From the NCBI GenBank assembly GCA_938015445.1, contig CALLPE010000036.1, forward strand, positions 1-60,854: 60,854 nucleotides of DNA. Direction: 5' to 3'. Position numbers and translations under genes: made by a program. Below are positions 27,532-36,161 of the stretch, one piece after another. Numbering within the stretch: position 1 is the first letter of the stretch; each line of letters begins with the position of its first letter. Source of the DNA: an uncultured Pirellulales bacterium (GTDB lineage Bacteria > Planctomycetota > Planctomycetia > Pirellulales > Thermoguttaceae). Below the pieces are notes generated by a model. The model was not told where the DNA came from. It saw nothing but the letters and a program-made list of their open reading frames with translations, and made no database searches.

Positions 27532-28719
27532 TCAGCCGTAGCCGCCCAGCCCAAAGAACAACTGCTTCTTCAAAAACCTATACAACCAGTGGTCTTCCGG
27601 TAACTGTTGGTCTTGCAGGTCGTGGCTAGGGCGCGGCACGGAGGCCGACAGCTCCGCCAGCATGTCGCGCCGGCTGTAGTCGCGTGCCGCCGAATTGCGG
27701 AGGAACTCGGCCAGCTCCTGCGGGGCTTCGAGGAGCACACAGCCGCGAGTCTGGCTGCGAGCGAAGGCGGCAAAATCGCGCAGAAAACGGCTGCCATTGA
27801 TGCACGCGAACAGGTCGCCGTTGTGCTGCCCGATCGTTTCGGCGGCGAAGCGCAAGGGTGGGCACAGCTCGATGCTTCCCTCGGGACCGATATGAAACCC
27901 CAGCCCCAGCGCAGCCGGACACACCGCTTGCCCAGCCGCGTCCCAGTATGTGTCGATGACAATTATCGGATGACGACGACGCAACCGCAGTAGCTCCCGG
28001 CGGAACTGAAGCATCTGCTGCTTGTCCAGCGCTAACTGGGGCGATGGATCAGCGCCCACCGGGCGATAACCATAGTACCACAAATACATGGCGCCGAGGT
28101 GAATGATCTGCTCGACGTATCGGTCGCTGAGCACTTCACCGACGTTCTCGGCCGTAACCGTAGTGGCGATGCCAAAAAGAACCTTGTGCCGGCGCAGACG
28201 GGCGATTCCTTCCATAGCCGACGCGAACACGCCTTGTCCACGCCGCCGGTCGTTGTGTTCTTGAAGGCCATCGATGCTTATCAGAGGCGTCACGTTGCCG
28301 GCTGCCACTAGGCGGCGCACGTTTTCGTCGTCGAAGAACATGCCGTTGGTGATAATCTGGAAGTAGCAGTCGCGATGCCGCTCGATGAGCGACCACAGGG
28401 CCCGATACAGCATCGGCTCGCCACCCAACAGCGTGTAGAAGTAGCAGTCCTGCTGTTTGCCGGCGGCGATGATCTTTTCGACATCTTGCTGGGGAAGCTC
28501 GAGCGGCTGACCGCCGGGAATCCAACATCCGCGGCATCGCAGGTTGCAGGCCGTAGTCAGTGCCAGGAACAAAAAGGGAGGAAACAACTGCCCCTGCTGG
28601 CTTCGGCGCTGGTGGGCCTTCAGGGTCTTGGTGCCTTTCCACACCCAAAGACGTGCGGCCTTCCACGCCAACCGGGGCGATACTTCGGTAGCCAACCGAT
28701 ATGCCAGTCGCAAAAGCAT
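27532..28719 (-). CDS. Radical SAM protein
   Basis: A 395-residue radical SAM enzyme with the cluster motif TACNLRCRGC in the first barrel strand, then LLGGEPML (SAM-binding GGEP), ITNGMFF and ISIDGLQEHNDRRRG. A few later cysteines (AVCPAALG, IELCPP, GCVLLE) could hold an auxiliary cluster, but not a full SPASM set. N-terminal residues 1-45 are basic and amphipathic. The product is unknown; the general layout resembles the hopanoid/peptide-modifying AstB-like branch. It is divergent from apbE across a spacer that contains a perfect 16-bp tandem duplication. Confidence 0.85.
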   Translation of the reverse strand: MLLRLAYRLATEVSPRLAWKAARLWVWKGTKTLKAHQRRSQQGQLFPPFLFLALTTACNLRCRGCWIPGGQPLELPQQDVEKIIAAGKQQDCYFYTLLGGEPMLYRALWSLIERHRDCYFQIITNGMFFDDENVRRLVAAGNVTPLISIDGLQEHNDRRRGQGVFASAMEGIARLRRHKVLFGIATTVTAENVGEVLSDRYVEQIIHLGAMYLWYYGYRPVGADPSPQLALDKQQMLQFRRELLRLRRRHPIIVIDTYWDAAGQAVCPAALGLGFHIGPEGSIELCPPLRFAAETIGQHNGDLFACINGSRFLRDFAAFARSQTRGCVLLEAPQELAEFLRNSAARDYSRRDMLAELSASVPRPSHDLQDQQLPEDHWLYRFLKKQLFFGLGGYG

Positions 28720-28728
28720 CGTTTGTAT

Positions 28729-28760
28729 GTCAGTATATGGAATGGTCAGTATATGGAATG
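28729..28760. repeat. Perfect 16-bp tandem duplication
   Basis: GTCAGTATATGGAATG occurs twice without a gap (28729-28744, 28745-28760), in the divergent spacer just upstream of the radical SAM start. Each copy contains AT-rich TATATGG. Confidence 0.9.
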
Positions 28761-28873
28761 GAAAGGTATGGGCTTGGTCAGTCGCATCCGCTGGCCTGAT
28801 GCGCGCTGCGCGCCGGTTTTCGCGGCAGTCTGCTCACGCCAGTAAACGATGGTGTACGAGTAATCAATGATAT

Positions 28874-30034
28874 ATGGGAGCAAGGAAATTGGTAAGCGCC
28901 GATTGGCTGGCAAAACCTAAGAACCATGGCTTGCGAGACACTCTTCGGGCCGTGGTCGCGCTGGTATGTGCTGTGGTGGCTTGCTCCTGGGCGGCGCTGG
29001 CGGCTGCAGAGAGGGGTGCGCCGGCTGCGCACGATGCCAACGCGCGCCGGCTAGAACGGTTCGAGTTCGAGCGGGTCGAAATGGCCGTGCCGATCAAGAT
29101 CGTCCTCTACGCTCCCGATGAGCAATCGGCCAGCGCCGCTGCCGACGCTGCCTTTGCTCGCATCAGGCAACTGAACACCATCATGAGCGACTACGACGAG
29201 CATAGCGAGTTGCGGCGCCTGTGCGAGTCGGCAGGCTCGGGCCAGGCAGTGAAGGTCAGTGCAGAGCTGTGGCAAGTGCTCAGCCGTGCGCACCAATTGG
29301 CAGAAGTTAGCGACGGCGCGTTCGATCCCACCGTCGGCCCGGTGGTGCGCCTGTGGCGCCGCGCCCGCCGGCAACGCGAGCTGCCCTCGCCCACCCGACT
29401 GGCCGCCGCCCGGGAACTGGTGGGCTGGCGCATGTTAGTGCTAGACCACCAGAACCGCACCGTCAAACTGGAGAAGGCTGGGATGCGGCTCGACCTGGGC
29501 GGGATAGCAAAAGGATATGCCGTCGCCGAAGCCCTCGCCGTGCTCCGCCAACATGGGTACGCCCGGGCAATGGTTAACGCCGGAGGGGACATTGGCTTGG
29601 GCGATCCGCCTCCGGACCGGCCAGGGTGGCAGATCGGCGTGGCCCCGCAGCCGCCCGACAACACTCCCGCCTTCATGCTGTCGCTTAGCAACACCGCCGT
29701 GGCCACCTCCGGCGACATGTTCCAGCACGTAGTCATTGGCGGAAAACGCTACTCGCACATCGTCGATCCGCGTACAGGCATCGGGCTTGTCGATCAGGCG
29801 GCGGTGACTGTGATCCATCCTGATCCGACGACTGCCGACGGGCTTTCCACCGCCGTCAGCGTCCTGGGAGTGGAAAAAGGTCTCGAGCTGGTCGAATCGA
29901 TACCTGACGCTGCCGCGGTGATCCTCCAGCCGCTCGACGGCACCAAGAAGTTGCATTACTCGAAGCGCTTCGCGAAACTTCTAGAAGCCTGCGGAACAAA
30001 GCACACTGAAGACTCCGCGGCAAGCGACAACTAG
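28874..30034 (+). CDS. apbE: FAD:protein FMN transferase (ApbE family)
   Basis: Attaches FMN covalently to Thr/Ser of Rnf/Nqr or related flavoproteins in the periplasm, using Mg2+ and FAD. The 386-residue protein starts at ATG 28874 and has a hydrophobic export segment (AVVALVCAVVACSWAALAAA). Family motifs: NTIMSDYDEHSELRRL, GAFDPTVGPVV, DLGGIAKGYAVAEAL (FAD-binding), VNAGGDIGLG, and VATSGDMFQ followed by YSHIVDPRTG and TADGLSTAVSVLG (Mg/FAD ligands). No target flavoprotein gene is adjacent. It converges on the DUF1573-cytochrome operon. Confidence 0.94.
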   Translation: MGARKLVSADWLAKPKNHGLRDTLRAVVALVCAVVACSWAALAAAERGAPAAHDANARRLERFEFERVEMAVPIKIVLYAPDEQSASAAADAAFARIRQLNTIMSDYDEHSELRRLCESAGSGQAVKVSAELWQVLSRAHQLAEVSDGAFDPTVGPVVRLWRRARRQRELPSPTRLAAARELVGWRMLVLDHQNRTVKLEKAGMRLDLGGIAKGYAVAEALAVLRQHGYARAMVNAGGDIGLGDPPPDRPGWQIGVAPQPPDNTPAFMLSLSNTAVATSGDMFQHVVIGGKRYSHIVDPRTGIGLVDQAAVTVIHPDPTTADGLSTAVSVLGVEKGLELVESIPDAAAVILQPLDGTKKLHYSKRFAKLLEACGTKHTEDSAASDN

Positions 30035-30231
30035 TACAGTAGCTGGACTGCACGACCGGATGCCACGGTTGGCTTGCCCGACCGGGAACAGTTCTCGCTG
30101 CCATACAAGCCGGCAGTGACACGTATGAATCTAACCACAGTGGGGCTTGAATGGATGAAACAATCTCTTGCTCCGAAAGCACCCGCAAAGATGGTCCACA
30201 TGCAGCCAAACTTTAGTGCCACTAGCCCCGG

Positions 30232-32328
30232 CTACTTCTTCTGATCATCGTCGCGGTCTTCGTAGTGTTCGACGTCGGGCCAGTATTCGTCGAAGTTGAA
30301 ATCCGGGCTGTTATCCAGGTCGTGGCATGTGTGGCAGTTGGCTTTCGGCGAGGTGGGATCGGCGGCTTCGGCTTTGGTGATTCGCACCGCCTCGCGCATC
30401 CGGGCCTGTAGTTGTTTGTCGCTACCCAGTTCGGCCTGTACGTGGCCTTCGCCGGGACCGTGGCAGGAATCACATCCCACGGCCACCAACTCGGGCGTCT
30501 TCTCTACGCTTTGGTATCCGCCCTGATAAGGGAAGTACTTGGTCGGATGCCACCCGACCACATGGCAACTAATGCACTCTGGGTCGTAATGGCGCGGAGG
30601 GTCCAGCTTGACCAGGGTCTCGAACGCCACCGCGTGCCGACTCCGCCGCCAAATGCGATAGGATTCCTCGTGGCACGACTGGCACTTCTTGGGGCTGACG
30701 AAATTGCCGTTGGTCTGCTGCTGCGGATGCGGAACCGGCCGCAAGTCCAGCCCAGCGAACCCCAACGCCTTCAGTTGCTCCTGATAGGCTGCCAACATCA
30801 TCTGCATTTCCCGCGAACCCTCGAAGCGCGAATCCAATGGCACACGCTGATAGCGGAGTGGTTGGCGCGGGTCGTCGTACAGAGCGACCACTACCACGTT
30901 CATCCCTTTTTCGCCCACGGCCACGAAACGCGATTTTACGCCTTCGACCTCGATGAAGCGGTCGGGCGGTTCGGCCGGGCCTTCGGCCACGACCACCACA
31001 TCGAACTGCGGGAAGCTCTTGGCCAGCGCTACGGCTTCGTCCATCGACGCGTACGCCAGTAGCACCAGGAAATCGGCCTGCTTGGCAAGCTCCGGAACAA
31101 CTTCCGCCAGTGCCTTGTTGGCATCGGTCGTTTCTAGTTCAGTGCTCTGAATTTGTTTTTGGGCATGTTTTCCCAGCACGGCTGTGACGCCGATTTTCCG
31201 CCCCCCTAGCGGTATCACCCGACTGCGCGGCGTGAGTTTGGCCTCGAACCCGAACAAAGCCACGTTGGCCGAAAGAAACACACCTGGCTGCGTAGGCGTG
31301 TCGGCACCCAGCGCCACCAAAAGCCCGGCTGGCAAGCGAAGCTCCTCCGCGCCTAAACCCACCACGCTGTAGCCCATCTTGCGCATCCCTTCGATCGCCG
31401 TGGCGAACTTCAATTCGGCTTGCTTGCCAAAGCCTTTGGCCACTCCGCCAACGTCCAATCCCACTACCGGCCAACCTTTCGCAGCCAGCGTTTTCATCAG
31501 CGTATGACGCCGGCCCATGCCGCCTTTCATGCGATCCAACCCAGCGCACCCGCACGGTTCCAAGTAACCTGTCTGTTTGCCGCTCAGCACTAGCGCCGCC
31601 TGCGGTTTGGGCCAGCCGACGAATATGGGGCCGTTTTCCTTGATTGGGTCGAACGGTTCCGCAGCGCGTTTGGCTTTCCTCGACAGCGGGGGTTGCGAGT
31701 CGTTGGACTCGTTGGCACCCTGTGGAACCCGATAAGGAGCCCTTGCTTGTTGTGCGGTCAGGTTATGCCGGGCGTCCGGCACGGTGCTAGTGCGGCCCGT
31801 GCTTCCGGGTGGAGCGGATTCTTCCGGCCTCAGCGGATTGGGCAAGATGGCTGGCCGGGTTGGACCGGGCAGGCCGTCGGCACCAGGCAACTGTTCCAGC
31901 CCAGGCACAGGGGATTCGACCGGCACGTTTGCCCCTTTGGTGCTGCTACCCGGGGCAGTCTTTTCGCTTTCTAGCTTCGGTGGTTCAGAAAGATCGGCTG
32001 GCAAAATTGCAGGTTCGGAGGGATCGGAGTGCAAGGCGGGCCTTACTGCTGTTCCGGTTCGGCTCGCAGCATCGACATCGGCAGCCGTCGAACTGGCCGA
32101 ATTGTCTGTGGTGGGCAAAGCCGAATCGCGGGCACCGGCTATGCCGACCGGCGCCGTCGGCTCGGCAACAGATTGGGCATCGGCAGCGTGGGTATCGGTG
32201 GCGTTAGTAGTGTTTTTTTCAGCGGCTGGTTTACCGCAACCCGCTAACCAGCTCGATAGCGCCGCAACCGTCAGGCACATGGCCAACAGGCTACCGGCCG
32301 CCCGCCAACCGCGTATTCTTCCTTGCAT
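30232..32328 (-). CDS. Lipoprotein: UshA-like domain fused to a tetrahaem cytochrome c554-like domain
   Basis: ATG 32328 has AAGGA upstream (the earlier ATG 32358 has none), giving 698 residues. The N-terminus has a lipobox LAGC after a signal helix, then about 200 residues of Ala/Pro/Ser-rich linker. The middle contains a metallophosphatase-like segment (LVLSGKQTGYLEPCGCAG, RMKGGMGRRHTL, VVGLDVGG, MGYSVVGLGAEELRL) resembling UshA-type proteins but with the N-terminal metal motif degenerate. The C-terminus carries four CxxCH haem motifs: CQSCH, CISCH, CDSCH and CHTCH at about 546, 587, 617 and 666. It lies 38 bp after a DUF1573 gene in one operon; an extracytoplasmic electron-transfer role is inferred. 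Confidence 0.88.
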   Translation of the reverse strand: MQGRIRGWRAAGSLLAMCLTVAALSSWLAGCGKPAAEKNTTNATDTHAADAQSVAEPTAPVGIAGARDSALPTTDNSASSTAADVDAASRTGTAVRPALHSDPSEPAILPADLSEPPKLESEKTAPGSSTKGANVPVESPVPGLEQLPGADGLPGPTRPAILPNPLRPEESAPPGSTGRTSTVPDARHNLTAQQARAPYRVPQGANESNDSQPPLSRKAKRAAEPFDPIKENGPIFVGWPKPQAALVLSGKQTGYLEPCGCAGLDRMKGGMGRRHTLMKTLAAKGWPVVGLDVGGVAKGFGKQAELKFATAIEGMRKMGYSVVGLGAEELRLPAGLLVALGADTPTQPGVFLSANVALFGFEAKLTPRSRVIPLGGRKIGVTAVLGKHAQKQIQSTELETTDANKALAEVVPELAKQADFLVLLAYASMDEAVALAKSFPQFDVVVVAEGPAEPPDRFIEVEGVKSRFVAVGEKGMNVVVVALYDDPRQPLRYQRVPLDSRFEGSREMQMMLAAYQEQLKALGFAGLDLRPVPHPQQQTNGNFVSPKKCQSCHEESYRIWRRSRHAVAFETLVKLDPPRHYDPECISCHVVGWHPTKYFPYQGGYQSVEKTPELVAVGCDSCHGPGEGHVQAELGSDKQLQARMREAVRITKAEAADPTSPKANCHTCHDLDNSPDFNFDEYWPDVEHYEDRDDDQKK

Positions 32329-32366
32329 GGCGACAAGTCCTTGTGGGTTTGCATTCAACCGTCCGA

Positions 32367-33557
32367 TTACGTCCCGGCCGCCGAACCCAATACCGCATAT
32401 CTCACCAAAATGCGCAATTGAGGCGATTTGGGGTGATTGGTGTGGATGACCACCTCGTCGTATTTCCCTTCAGCGCCTCCGAGATGACTGACCGGCGGAG
32501 TTCCTTTGGGAATTTCGATAATTAGCGGCGTTTGGGTAATCTTTCCCTCTCCTACTGGAACCGTTTCTCCTACCGTAACCCTCAAAGGGCTGGAAGGGCT
32601 GACAACCGGGTTGAACTTTACCTTCTCTCTATAAGGCCCGCAGGTTACCAACAGCAGCCGTCGGCTTGCTCCTTCGTTGCTTTGTACAGCCCCAATGGTC
32701 AGCAGGTTTTCGCTATCCAGCCAACCTGCCCCGACAATGGTAATATCGCCACTAATCGTCCCTTTTATAGGTATTTCCAGACTAGGTGCTGCCGGAACAT
32801 TCGTCTGAAGTTGGATTGTCTGGACAAACGGCCCCAAAGGCAACCCCGGTTTGAGCGTCACCGTCAGCAATAGTCCGTTTTGGGCGTTCTCGTGTTTGCT
32901 CACGCGCTGCGGGTCGAGCGGCGCCAGATGCAGCTCGAAGAACTCGGCCAGCGACTCATCGGCCAGTTTGTACGTGACTTCTAACGGCTCCTTGCGAGTG
33001 CAAACCAGCTCCACTTCAGCCGTATGCGATTCTTCGGCCGATAGCGTTCCCAACTGCACCCCGGCAGGAGAAGCGAAAACCGCTGCCGTAATCAGCCCCG
33101 ACACGCTCAGTTGGACTTGTGGTTGCGCCGGATCGTTCGTCAGTATGGTGGCCGATTGGCGATAAGGTCCGGTCATTTCGTCGTCGGCATGCCACACCAG
33201 CGTCACCTTGGCCGTTCCGCCGGGCGCTACCACCTCGGTTTCCAGCGCCCCGATTGTGCAGCGGCAGGTCGAGCTGGCCACCTTAAGTCGCAACGGCCCA
33301 TCGCCGACGTTGCGGAAAATGAAGTCGTGTTGTCCCGTATCGCGGTAATCCATCGTGCCGAAGTCGTATTCGGTCTGATCGACCACCACGCGGGGCAAAG
33401 CGTCGGGGTCTGCCGGCGGGGGCAGACGTTCGTCCGGCCTGCCTCCGACAATATCGCCCGACCACGGATACAGCCCAAGCCTTGCCACTGTGGCTGCCGC
33501 GCCCACGCCCAGCCCAACAATCACTGCCAGGAATAGTGCAAAGACGACCTTCTTCAC
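32367..33557 (-). CDS. DUF1573-domain membrane-anchored protein
   Basis: About 396 residues from GTG 33557 (the open frame extends 34 residues upstream but without a signal sequence). An N-terminal helix VVFALFLAVIVGLGVGAAATVA anchors or exports it. Residues about 55-165 form a DUF1573 domain, an Ig-like fold: VVVDQTEYDFGTMDYRDTGQHDFIFRNVGDGPLRL, then VASSTCRCTIG and VTLVWHAD. Two more beta-rich segments with a similar pattern follow. The start has only a weak ribosome site (GGGG at 12 bases). It precedes the haem lipoprotein in the same operon, so the two likely act together outside the cytoplasmic membrane. Confidence 0.82.
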   Translation of the reverse strand: MKKVVFALFLAVIVGLGVGAAATVARLGLYPWSGDIVGGRPDERLPPPADPDALPRVVVDQTEYDFGTMDYRDTGQHDFIFRNVGDGPLRLKVASSTCRCTIGALETEVVAPGGTAKVTLVWHADDEMTGPYRQSATILTNDPAQPQVQLSVSGLITAAVFASPAGVQLGTLSAEESHTAEVELVCTRKEPLEVTYKLADESLAEFFELHLAPLDPQRVSKHENAQNGLLLTVTLKPGLPLGPFVQTIQLQTNVPAAPSLEIPIKGTISGDITIVGAGWLDSENLLTIGAVQSNEGASRRLLLVTCGPYREKVKFNPVVSPSSPLRVTVGETVPVGEGKITQTPLIIEIPKGTPPVSHLGGAEGKYDEVVIHTNHPKSPQLRILVRYAVLGSAAGT

Positions 33558-34020
33558 AGGTAGCCAACCCCAGTTCGCAAGTTTGCACGCTACATAGGTG
33601 CTACATAAGTGCTGCGACAAGCTGACGTGCCCGCCGCACAAAATTGCCCGCAAATCCAAGGCTAATCAATTTGGTGAAACCTTCTCCCATGTGTGGAGTT
33701 ATTTAGTCCTATTTTTTCACACACCGCCGGGAGCATGGCCTGAAGATGATTAGATGATTGAGCGTTCACTTCGTGTGATTATACTCGTGTGATTATATGT
33801 GATTTGATACCTCGACGCCGAGGTATTGTAACAAGCCTGCTACCACGGCTTTGTTAAGCGTTGATGAGTTATTCGTGCACTCTGCGTCAAAACAGGCACC
33901 GAGCGACGGTTACCACGACCAGCCAGCAGCTCCGCCGCCAACAGTGGCCCACCACCATGGCTGTCCCCCCGGGCCGGCCGGATGCCCAAATAAACCCTGC
34001 CGAGCCGTCATCACCTGCCG
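33558..34020. other. Spacer between DUF1573 operon and msrBA, with hairpin and short repeat
   Basis: About 460 bp. A perfect 8-bp inverted repeat ATACCTCG-ACGC-CGAGGTAT lies at 33807-33826; no T-run follows on either strand, so it is not a standard terminator. Just left of it CGTGTGATTATA occurs twice (near 33773 and 33786). No supported gene. Confidence 0.6.
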
Positions 34021-35415
34021 CTATTTGCCGTCGCTACCCTCTGCGGTCTTGATGAGCGACTTGAACTTCTCGCGCACCTTTTGCACCTTTGGCATCGCTA
34101 CGGCCTGAACGTACGGATGGTTCGGATTACAGGCCGCAAAATCCTGGTGTTTCGGCTCCGCAGGGTAGAAGCCTCGTAGCGGCTCTAGGGTGGTGACGAT
34201 TGGCCGTGAAAAGACTTTCGCCGCGTTAAGATCGGCGATCATCGCCTCGGCAAGTTCTTTTTGCTGCTGATCCGCATAAAAGATCGCCGAGCGGTATTGC
34301 GGACCGACATCGGCCCCCTGGCGGTTCAGTTGCGTCGGATCGTGTGTGGCGAAATGGACTTTCAGCAATTGCTCGTAAGAGATTCGGGTCGGATCGTAAA
34401 CGATTTTCACCGCTTCGGCGTGTCCGGTCTTTCCTGTGGATACGGCCTGGTAGTTGGCCGTTTCTGCCGTGCCGCCGGCGTATCCGCTGACGACCTCCAG
34501 CACGCCATCAAGCTGCTCGAACACCGCCTCAACGCACCAGAAGCAACCACCTGCGAAAACAGCTTCGGCCCGCTGGGGCGCCGGTCGCTGGCTCTGTTTG
34601 CCTTGGGTAGTTGCCGCGGCCAGTCCCAGATGCCCGGTATCGCTAGCAGTCGAGTTGGATTGCTTAGAGCTGCTATCAGCACCATGTTGGGACCGGTCGG
34701 CCGGTTCGGCAAGTGTGGCGATTTTCTCCTTAGGGACGAACAACAGCACTTCGGAGTTCAGGCAGTACCGACGGCGGGTCGGCGGTGGCCCGTCGTCGAA
34801 AACGTGCCCCAGATGGGCATCGCAGCGGGGGCAAAGTATCTCGGTGCGCACCATCCCCAGGCTGTGGTCTGGCTCTTCGCGGATGTTCTCCGCAGCGATC
34901 GGCTGGAAGAAACTCGGCCAGCCCGTGCCGGAATCGTATTTCGCCTCCGACGAAAACAACGGCAACTTGCAACAGATACAAGCGTAGATGCCCGGCTCCT
35001 TATTGTTAAGTAGTCCCCCGCAAAAAGCCCGTTCGGTGCCTTTACCCCGCGCGATGCGGTATTGTTCTGGGGTCAGTCGCCGCTTCCACTCGGCATCGGA
35101 CAGAATCACCTTCGGCACCGCCTTAGCTTCGGTTAGCTTTCCGTCAGCTCCGATCAGCCGGACGGTCACGGTTTCCATCGCTTTTCTCCGCTGAAAGTTC
35201 GCTGCTCGATCAAACTCGGCCGAGGTTCGCACCGCTGGCGTCTGCTGGCCGGGCAACTCCCCCGCGCCGCCGGCGCCGGCAGGACGCACCGGCGCGGAAC
35301 CCTGTGGCCCACCGCAGCCGCAACCTGCAAGCATCGCCGACATAATACCTGCAAGCACCGCCAACATAACAGCCGTCGCAGTAGCCCGATAAGCTGGCAA
35401 GAAGTTCACAAGCAT
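34021..35415 (-). CDS. Bifunctional methionine sulfoxide reductase (MsrB-MsrA) lipoprotein
   Basis: Repairs both R- and S-methionine sulfoxide in exported proteins. The N-terminal helix ends in a lipobox LAGC ([20 protein letters not shown]), so it is predicted to be anchored outside the cytoplasm. Residues about 80-220 are Msr[10 protein letters not shown] and [10 protein letters not shown] bind structural zinc, GTGWPSFF is conserved, and the catalytic Cys is in RYCLNSEVL. Residues about 290-450 are MsrA with the active site [13 protein letters not shown], then SGYAGG, TGHAEAV and PQYRSAIFY. Many bacteria have the reverse A-B order; this is B-A. It stands alone on its strand. Confidence 0.94.
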   Translation of the reverse strand: MLVNFLPAYRATATAVMLAVLAGIMSAMLAGCGCGGPQGSAPVRPAGAGGAGELPGQQTPAVRTSAEFDRAANFQRRKAMETVTVRLIGADGKLTEAKAVPKVILSDAEWKRRLTPEQYRIARGKGTERAFCGGLLNNKEPGIYACICCKLPLFSSEAKYDSGTGWPSFFQPIAAENIREEPDHSLGMVRTEILCPRCDAHLGHVFDDGPPPTRRRYCLNSEVLLFVPKEKIATLAEPADRSQHGADSSSKQSNSTASDTGHLGLAAATTQGKQSQRPAPQRAEAVFAGGCFWCVEAVFEQLDGVLEVVSGYAGGTAETANYQAVSTGKTGHAEAVKIVYDPTRISYEQLLKVHFATHDPTQLNRQGADVGPQYRSAIFYADQQQKELAEAMIADLNAAKVFSRPIVTTLEPLRGFYPAEPKHQDFAACNPNHPYVQAVAMPKVQKVREKFKSLIKTAEGSDGK

Positions 35416-36161
35416 GGCTTATCCAGTACCCTTATGTTGATGCAGGAAGCCAGGTTGCTCCGGGGGCAATGGACGTTGGGCCGGCAGGTCTCAGTCCTGT
35501 GCCCCTGCTTGTTCGTTGCCGTTGTATATAGCGGCTAGGAATTCGTAGCAGCGGTCCGCCTCCGCCGAAGCGTCATCTCCTCAATAAAACATAGCGCCTT
35601 TGACCGTGTGCGGCAACCCCTGAAAGCTCCAACGACCGCACCGCAAACGTTCGTCTTACGCCCCGAAAACCCAAGCACTCGCTGCGACATTGCAACAGGC
35701 TTATCGAAGACTGGTTGTGAGCACAAGTCGGCCCGCGGCTATGAGAAAAGATGGCACTGCGGCAGTTTGCCACGCCGCGCGACCGGACCGGTCGCGCCTT
35801 CGACTGCGTCGCCGACGGTGGTCAAACCCAGGCGTATGGCGTATGATGGTTCGCGCTGCAACCAGCCGGAGAGGATCGCCGGCGTTGCTATCGTGCGGCC
35901 GGCCGCAATCCTTGATGAAGCTTGCCTACAACCCATACATGGTGCTCATTAATCGACTACCGTGCAGCCGAGTTCAGTCGACCAGTGTATAAACATCAAT
36001 AGCCAACCGCCGTATACAGATTGCAAGCTGACTAGGAGTATACGCATCATTACCAGAGTAGCGAACAGCCATTGCCACCAGCAAAAGAACCACAAGACGC
36101 TCGTTGCCGCATTGCATACCATAATGCTCTATACACCAGCATGTTGAAGGAGTTTATGGGG
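35416..36161. other. Long gene-free divergent spacer with a 21-bp palindrome
   Basis: About 745 bp between msrBA (minus) and the glycosidase (plus). A perfect palindrome GCGCGACCGG-A-CCGGTCGCGC lies at 35777-35797. Toward the right the DNA becomes AT-rich (about 35940-36140) and presumably carries the glycosidase promoter. No supported gene. Confidence 0.6.

Noticed and set aside
33807..33826. Terminator near the msrBA/DUF1573 spacer
   Set aside because: A perfect 8-bp hairpin but without a T-run on either strand.
35777..35797. Terminator hairpin
   Set aside because: The one-base centre is too tight for a normal loop and no T-run follows.
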